NCBI RefSeq assembly: GCF_001447195.1
Contig: NZ_LFRI01000386.1
Coordinates: 402,104-466,103, forward strand
Source: Aquabacterium parvum
GTDB lineage: Bacteria > Pseudomonadota > Gammaproteobacteria > Burkholderiales > Burkholderiaceae_C
Reading direction: 5' to 3'
Length of the DNA stretch: 64,000 nt
Part shown: piece by piece, positions 60,810 through 64,000 of the stretch
How positions within the stretch are numbered: the first letter of the stretch is position 1
Layout of the letters: each line of letters begins with the position of its first letter
Translations under genes and position numbers: made by a program
Notes under the pieces: generated by a model
Database searches by the model: none
What the model was told of the DNA's origin: nothing
What the model saw: the letters and a program-made list of their open reading frames with translations, nothing else

Positions 60810-61357
60810 GGTTGCGATGATCTTTGTGTCGGGTATGCCGGACGGTAGTCTGCGTGTTCTGGGTAGTAGAAACTGACTTTGACCCGCACCTGATCGTCGG
60901 GAAGGAAGTGAACGTCAAAGTGAGCCAAATCCTTTTCTGTGTACTCGGGCACGGTCTCAGTCCGTTCAATCCACGGGTCTTCCACCAGCACTTGCTGACC
61001 ATCCCTGAGTACTTCCTTGCCGTTGGCATCAGTGAGCCACTTGCCGCCGCCTTGCCACTTGATCGTGACTTTCAAGTTCGGACGCCAGCGCCTGGGCAAG
61101 ACCACGCAACATGCAGTTTTGCCTCCACCACCTTGAGGTGAAACGTTGATCACGCCCCCCTCACCGTTGATGAGGAAAGACGAGACCCATTGATCGGTGT
61201 GGTTGACGCCGAGGTAAGACAGCGCCACGGTTTCCTCTTCAAAGCAAGCAGACAAGGGCAGGCACAGCAGCAGGGCGGTGGCAGATAGAGCGGCCGTGGT
61301 CCAATCACGTGTGGCGCGTGAAGCGGTGGGCCTGCCTGAATGGTGAGTTCTGCTCAT
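60806..61357 (-). CDS. DUF3304 lipoprotein, Tle1 immunity paralog, copy A
   Basis: The 183-residue lipoprotein has an N-terminal signal ending in LPLSAC (Cys38) and a DUF3304 domain almost identical in layout to copy B; long blocks such as NHTDQWVSSFLINGEGGVIN are unchanged. The N-terminal region before the hydrophobic core differs from copy B. The start at 61357 lies 4 bp after the DUF4123 stop. The tle1 once paired with it is reduced to a stub, so it may protect against a foreign Tle1 variant or simply be a surviving duplicate. Confidence 0.78.
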   Translation of the reverse strand: MSRTHHSGRPTASRATRDWTTAALSATALLLCLPLSACFEEETVALSYLGVNHTDQWVSSFLINGEGGVINVSPQGGGGKTACCVVLPRRWRPNLKVTIKWQGGGKWLTDANGKEVLRDGQQVLVEDPWIERTETVPEYTEKDLAHFDVHFLPDDQVRVKVSFYYPEHADYRPAYPTQRSSQP

Positions 61358-61361
61358 GGCT

Positions 61362-62270
61362 TCAGTCTGCCGTCTCGGGTTCAGCAGGGAGCAGCTCAAT
61401 CAGGGCATCGGTCAGCGAGGTGGCCGCGTCTGCGTGGCTGGCGTGGTCCGCCAGCAAACCTGGCAAGGCGGGGTGGTTGAGCACCTCGCCTTGGGTCCAG
61501 CATGCCGCAGCGGCCAGGGCCAGTTGGTCGCTGGAGCCGTCCAAGCCTTGGGCCACGGCCATGTCATGCGCCCGTCGCACCCAGTCGTGCACCTGCCCTG
61601 GCGGTACATCTGGCGGCAATGATTCAGGGAGTTGTTCGTGCAAGGCTTGGATCAAGGCGTCTGGCTGGGCGGCGTGCGTCAGTGCGTTCAGCTCTGTGTC
61701 GGTGAGCATCAGGGGCGCATCGGGCAAGGAAGCGGCCCGAAGCGTCTCATCGGGCATGGGCAGGGCCTGCAATTGACCACTTCGGTTGATGATGTGCCAA
61801 CCGCTGACCATGCCTGCGACCCTGGCCCAATTCAAGGGGCTCAAGCTGTCGGGCAGGTTCAGCAAGGTTCTGACATCCGCTATCCGGAGCAGCAAGCGCA
61901 GGCCGTCCGAGGTCTGCACCCACTTGATGGATCGCCAGGATCGAGCGAGGTTGTCTGCATCGGCGTGCGCTTGAACTAGGCTGATCATCGGGCGCCCACT
62001 GGCATGCCGCAGCACCCGCAGCAGGTCCCGTTTCAGCTCAGCTGTGTTGCCCTTGGGCAAATGAAGCAAGGTGGGCGACAGCTCGGCCCATTGTGGTTCT
62101 GTGTACAGCAGTGTGACCGGGTGCCGCCAGTTCAGCGGTTGGCGTTGTTCGTGATCGAACGCCTGGTCATAGAGGATGAACCAACGGCAGTCAGCGGGTG
62201 ATTCTTGAACGAGCAAAGCAAGTTGCTCGGCCAGATCGGGCAAGGCCCCGGTGTTCAGCGCAAAGTACAC
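61362..62270 (-). CDS. DUF4123 T6SS effector adaptor (Tap/TEC)
   Basis: The 302-residue cytoplasmic protein carries a DUF4123 domain in its N-terminal half (RWFILYDQAFDHEQRQPLNWR, then LLYTEPQWAELSPTLLHL). Such adaptors load an effector onto the tip of its VgrG without being secreted. It starts at GTG 62270, 9 bp after the vgrG stop, and precedes the tli/tle1 genes, so it should load Tle1 onto this VgrG. The C-terminal half (about 190-302) is a helical region typical of adaptors but not further assigned. Confidence 0.82.
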   Translation of the reverse strand: MYFALNTGALPDLAEQLALLVQESPADCRWFILYDQAFDHEQRQPLNWRHPVTLLYTEPQWAELSPTLLHLPKGNTAELKRDLLRVLRHASGRPMISLVQAHADADNLARSWRSIKWVQTSDGLRLLLRIADVRTLLNLPDSLSPLNWARVAGMVSGWHIINRSGQLQALPMPDETLRAASLPDAPLMLTDTELNALTHAAQPDALIQALHEQLPESLPPDVPPGQVHDWVRRAHDMAVAQGLDGSSDQLALAAAACWTQGEVLNHPALPGLLADHASHADAATSLTDALIELLPAEPETAD

Positions 62271-62279
62271 AGCCTTACC

Positions 62280-64000
62280 TCACACCGCAGCAAGGGGCGA
62301 ACCCGACCGCAGCGCATTCATCAGGCAGGTGATGCACACGCCTTCTGAGTTGGGCATCTGCGGCATGGTCCATGTGGCGCGGCCTGGCCCCACCATCGAC
62401 TTTTGCCCCGCCTTGACCGTGATCTTGCCCGGGCACTGTGCGGTGAACTGTCCGCCCTCGATCGTGATGCTCGCGCCGCCTGCTACCGACAGCACCACGC
62501 GCTTGGCCGCCGCGATGTTGACCACCCCACTGGCCGTCTTGAGCTCCAGCGTCTGCTTGGCAGCGATCTGCGCGGGGCCAGCTTGCGCTTGCATGTCGAT
62601 CGGCCCTTGCGCGGCGATCACCGTGATGCCTTTGCCTGCCGCTTCTGCGCCCGGCTGAATCGCCCCTGCCAGCACACCGATGCCTTGCGCGGTCTGCACG
62701 CGCAGCTGCCCACCCACGGCCCAGTGGCTGTCTTGCCCGCTGGCGATCTGGGTGGTGTCCTGGCTGCTGAGGTGCCAGTCCTGGCCTGCGGTGAGGCCGA
62801 TGCCGGCCTTGCCCACCAGCGCGATGTTGGGGTCGGCCATGTGGGGCAGCTTGTCAGCGCCGGTGCCGGTGGCCTTGTCGGCCGCATCGGCGAGGGCGTT
62901 GGGCAGGCTCGTGGTGCTGACGGTGCCCATCAGGCTCTTGGTGAGGGCGGCCGCCGGTGCGAGGGTGTCGTCGAGCGTGCTTTGTTTTGCCGCGCGGCTG
63001 CCAGCGGCCGTGGCCAGGCCCACGGTCTGATGCGTGGTGGCGGCTTGGTGGAAGGTCTCGGCCAGTTGCTGCATCTGGCGCGCGAGAGCGATGCCGGCAG
63101 CGTTGTCTCCTGGGGGCTCGGCGGTCTGGCCCAAGCCATTGCGCAGGCTGAAGGTGCTGAGCATCACGCCCCGTGCAGCTCGCACACCGCCCCAGGCATC
63201 CGATCGCAACTCAAAGCCCAGGCCCCGGAAGCTGCCCCGGTGGTTGTCGGCCTGGTGCAGCAGGTGGCCCATTTGCAGCCAGGTCTGCGCCTGGGTGGTG
63301 TGCAACTGGGTGCGCAACTGCTCGGGCGTGTCGTCCCACACCAGTTGGCTGTGGCCGCTGCCGCCGAACTCCTTGCTCTTGATGCCGCTCAGCGCAGCTG
63401 CGTTGGCCTGGCCTTGTGCGCCTGGGCTGGCCGCTGCGCTGGCCGCGCCGTGCCAGGCGGGGCTGTGGCCGCCTGCGCCCGAGCCGATCAGGTTACCTTG
63501 TGAGGCGGGGGTGTGGTCAGTGGACTGCGCCAAGGCATCGAGCGAGGCTTCAGCAGCCCTGCCGCCCGGCGTGGGCACGATGCCCGACTCGCCCTGGCCG
63601 TTGTAGAGCGCGGCCATGACCACGGGGCGGTCGATGTCCCTGCCCAGGAAGGTGACCAGCACCTCCTGCCCGATGCGCGGGATGAACTGGTGGCCCATGC
63701 CGGGGCCCGACAGGCGCTGGACCACGCGCAACCAGCAGCTGTGGTCGCTGGGGCGCCGTTGCGGCGAGTCGATGTTTTGCCAGTGAAAGCGCACCTTCAC
63801 GCGGCCCATCTTGTCGGTGTGCAGCTCGTGGGCGCCATTGGGGTGTTCGCTGCCATCGGGGCCGACGACGATGGCCGTTTGCGGCCCCAGCGCGGTCGGG
63901 CGTGGGCGGGGTCGCAGGCCGGTGTCGTCCATGAGCACGGGGCGCCAGGGCACGTCGCGGCGAACGGCCTGGAACTGGCAGGCAAAGCCGGTGCGCTCGG
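62280..64000 (-). CDS. vgrG: T6SS spike protein VgrG (partial, N-terminus beyond the window)
   Basis: The visible 573 codons are the C-terminal part of VgrG. The frame is open to the window edge, where it reads ERTGFACQFQAVRRDVPWRP, inside the gp27-like part. It continues with PQTAIVVGPDGSE, KMGRVKVRFHW and a gp5-like OB region (SCWLRVVQRLSGPGMG), followed by a DUF2345 beta-helix (TASGVVNIAAAKRVVLSVAGG). The tail PNSEGVCITCLMN carries two cysteines and has no separate toxin domain, so cargo must ride via the DUF4123 adaptor. VgrG trimers form the puncturing tip. Confidence 0.93.
   Translation of the reverse strand, partial: ERTGFACQFQAVRRDVPWRPVLMDDTGLRPRPRPTALGPQTAIVVGPDGSEHPNGAHELHTDKMGRVKVRFHWQNIDSPQRRPSDHSCWLRVVQRLSGPGMGHQFIPRIGQEVLVTFLGRDIDRPVVMAALYNGQGESGIVPTPGGRAAEASLDALAQSTDHTPASQGNLIGSGAGGHSPAWHGAASAAASPGAQGQANAAALSGIKSKEFGGSGHSQLVWDDTPEQLRTQLHTTQAQTWLQMGHLLHQADNHRGSFRGLGFELRSDAWGGVRAARGVMLSTFSLRNGLGQTAEPPGDNAAGIALARQMQQLAETFHQAATTHQTVGLATAAGSRAAKQSTLDDTLAPAAALTKSLMGTVSTTSLPNALADAADKATGTGADKLPHMADPNIALVGKAGIGLTAGQDWHLSSQDTTQIASGQDSHWAVGGQLRVQTAQGIGVLAGAIQPGAEAAGKGITVIAAQGPIDMQAQAGPAQIAAKQTLELKTASGVVNIAAAKRVVLSVAGGASITIEGGQFTAQCPGKITVKAGQKSMVGPGRATWTMPQMPNSEGVCITCLMNALRSGSPLAAV

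Overview
The window reads as chromosomal DNA of a GC-rich, flagellated and piliated betaproteobacterium, most likely of the order Burkholderiales. The clues are the ribD-ribE-ribBA-ribH-nusB order, gltBD followed by a complete mla operon, flhDC-motAB-cheYZ, an argH/algZR pair, type IVa minor pilins with PilY1, and typical Burkholderiales protein sequences. No tRNA, rRNA, CRISPR array or complete insertion sequence was seen. The organism call is inference; no marker gene here settles the genus.

Layout. 1-9.6 kb: minor pilin and tip-adhesin operon (fimT-pilV-pilW-pilX-pilY1-pilE) plus a TonB-like orphan. 9.6-14 kb: riboflavin synthesis and nusB; the RibA-like half of RibBA lacks its zinc cysteines. 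14-17.7 kb: a membrane Ser/Thr kinase, exopolyphosphatase and a ZIP metal transporter. 17.8-24 kb: an unusual secreted redox operon, made of a 1712-residue lipoprotein that joins a galactose-oxidase-like copper radical oxidase to a beta-propeller, a di-heme cytochrome c module and PA14, then a mono-heme lipoprotein, then a Sco-type copper chaperone. 24-26.1 kb: an EamA transporter and a Rieske oxygenase on the minus strand. 26.5-29.6 kb: xseB-ispA-dxs. 29.7-33.9 kb: hemerythrin, argH and the divergent algZ-algR two-component pair. 34-38.2 kb: flhD-flhC-motA-motB-cheY-cheZ on the minus strand. 38.5-42.1 kb: two fatty-acid desaturase genes, the distal one broken by a one-base frameshift, with their ferredoxin reductase. 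42.3-43.1 kb: a degenerate REP-associated Y1-transposase-like gene ending inside one of two copies of a 20-bp repeat. 43.2-49.5 kb: gltBD. 49.6-53.8 kb: mlaFEDACB. 53.8-58 kb: zwf, tal and pgi. 58-64 kb: a type VI secretion effector island on the minus strand (vgrG, DUF4123 adaptor, two DUF3304 immunity lipoproteins, Tle1 phospholipase, AP2-like protein), cut by the window end.

How the parts work together. The pilin operon supplies the priming complex and PilY1 tip protein of type IV pili; AlgZR relatives control such operons in Pseudomonas, so the pair here could do the same. FlhDC, MotAB and CheYZ drive swimming. XseB-IspA-Dxs and the rib genes make isoprenoid precursors and flavin, GltBD assimilates ammonium, and Mla keeps the outer-membrane lipids asymmetric. 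The two most unusual parts are the copper-radical-oxidase/cytochrome fusion with its own Sco protein, and the T6SS island. In the island an ancestral tli-tle1 unit was duplicated in tandem and one tle1 copy was then deleted to a stub of about 35 codons fused in frame to the next immunity gene.
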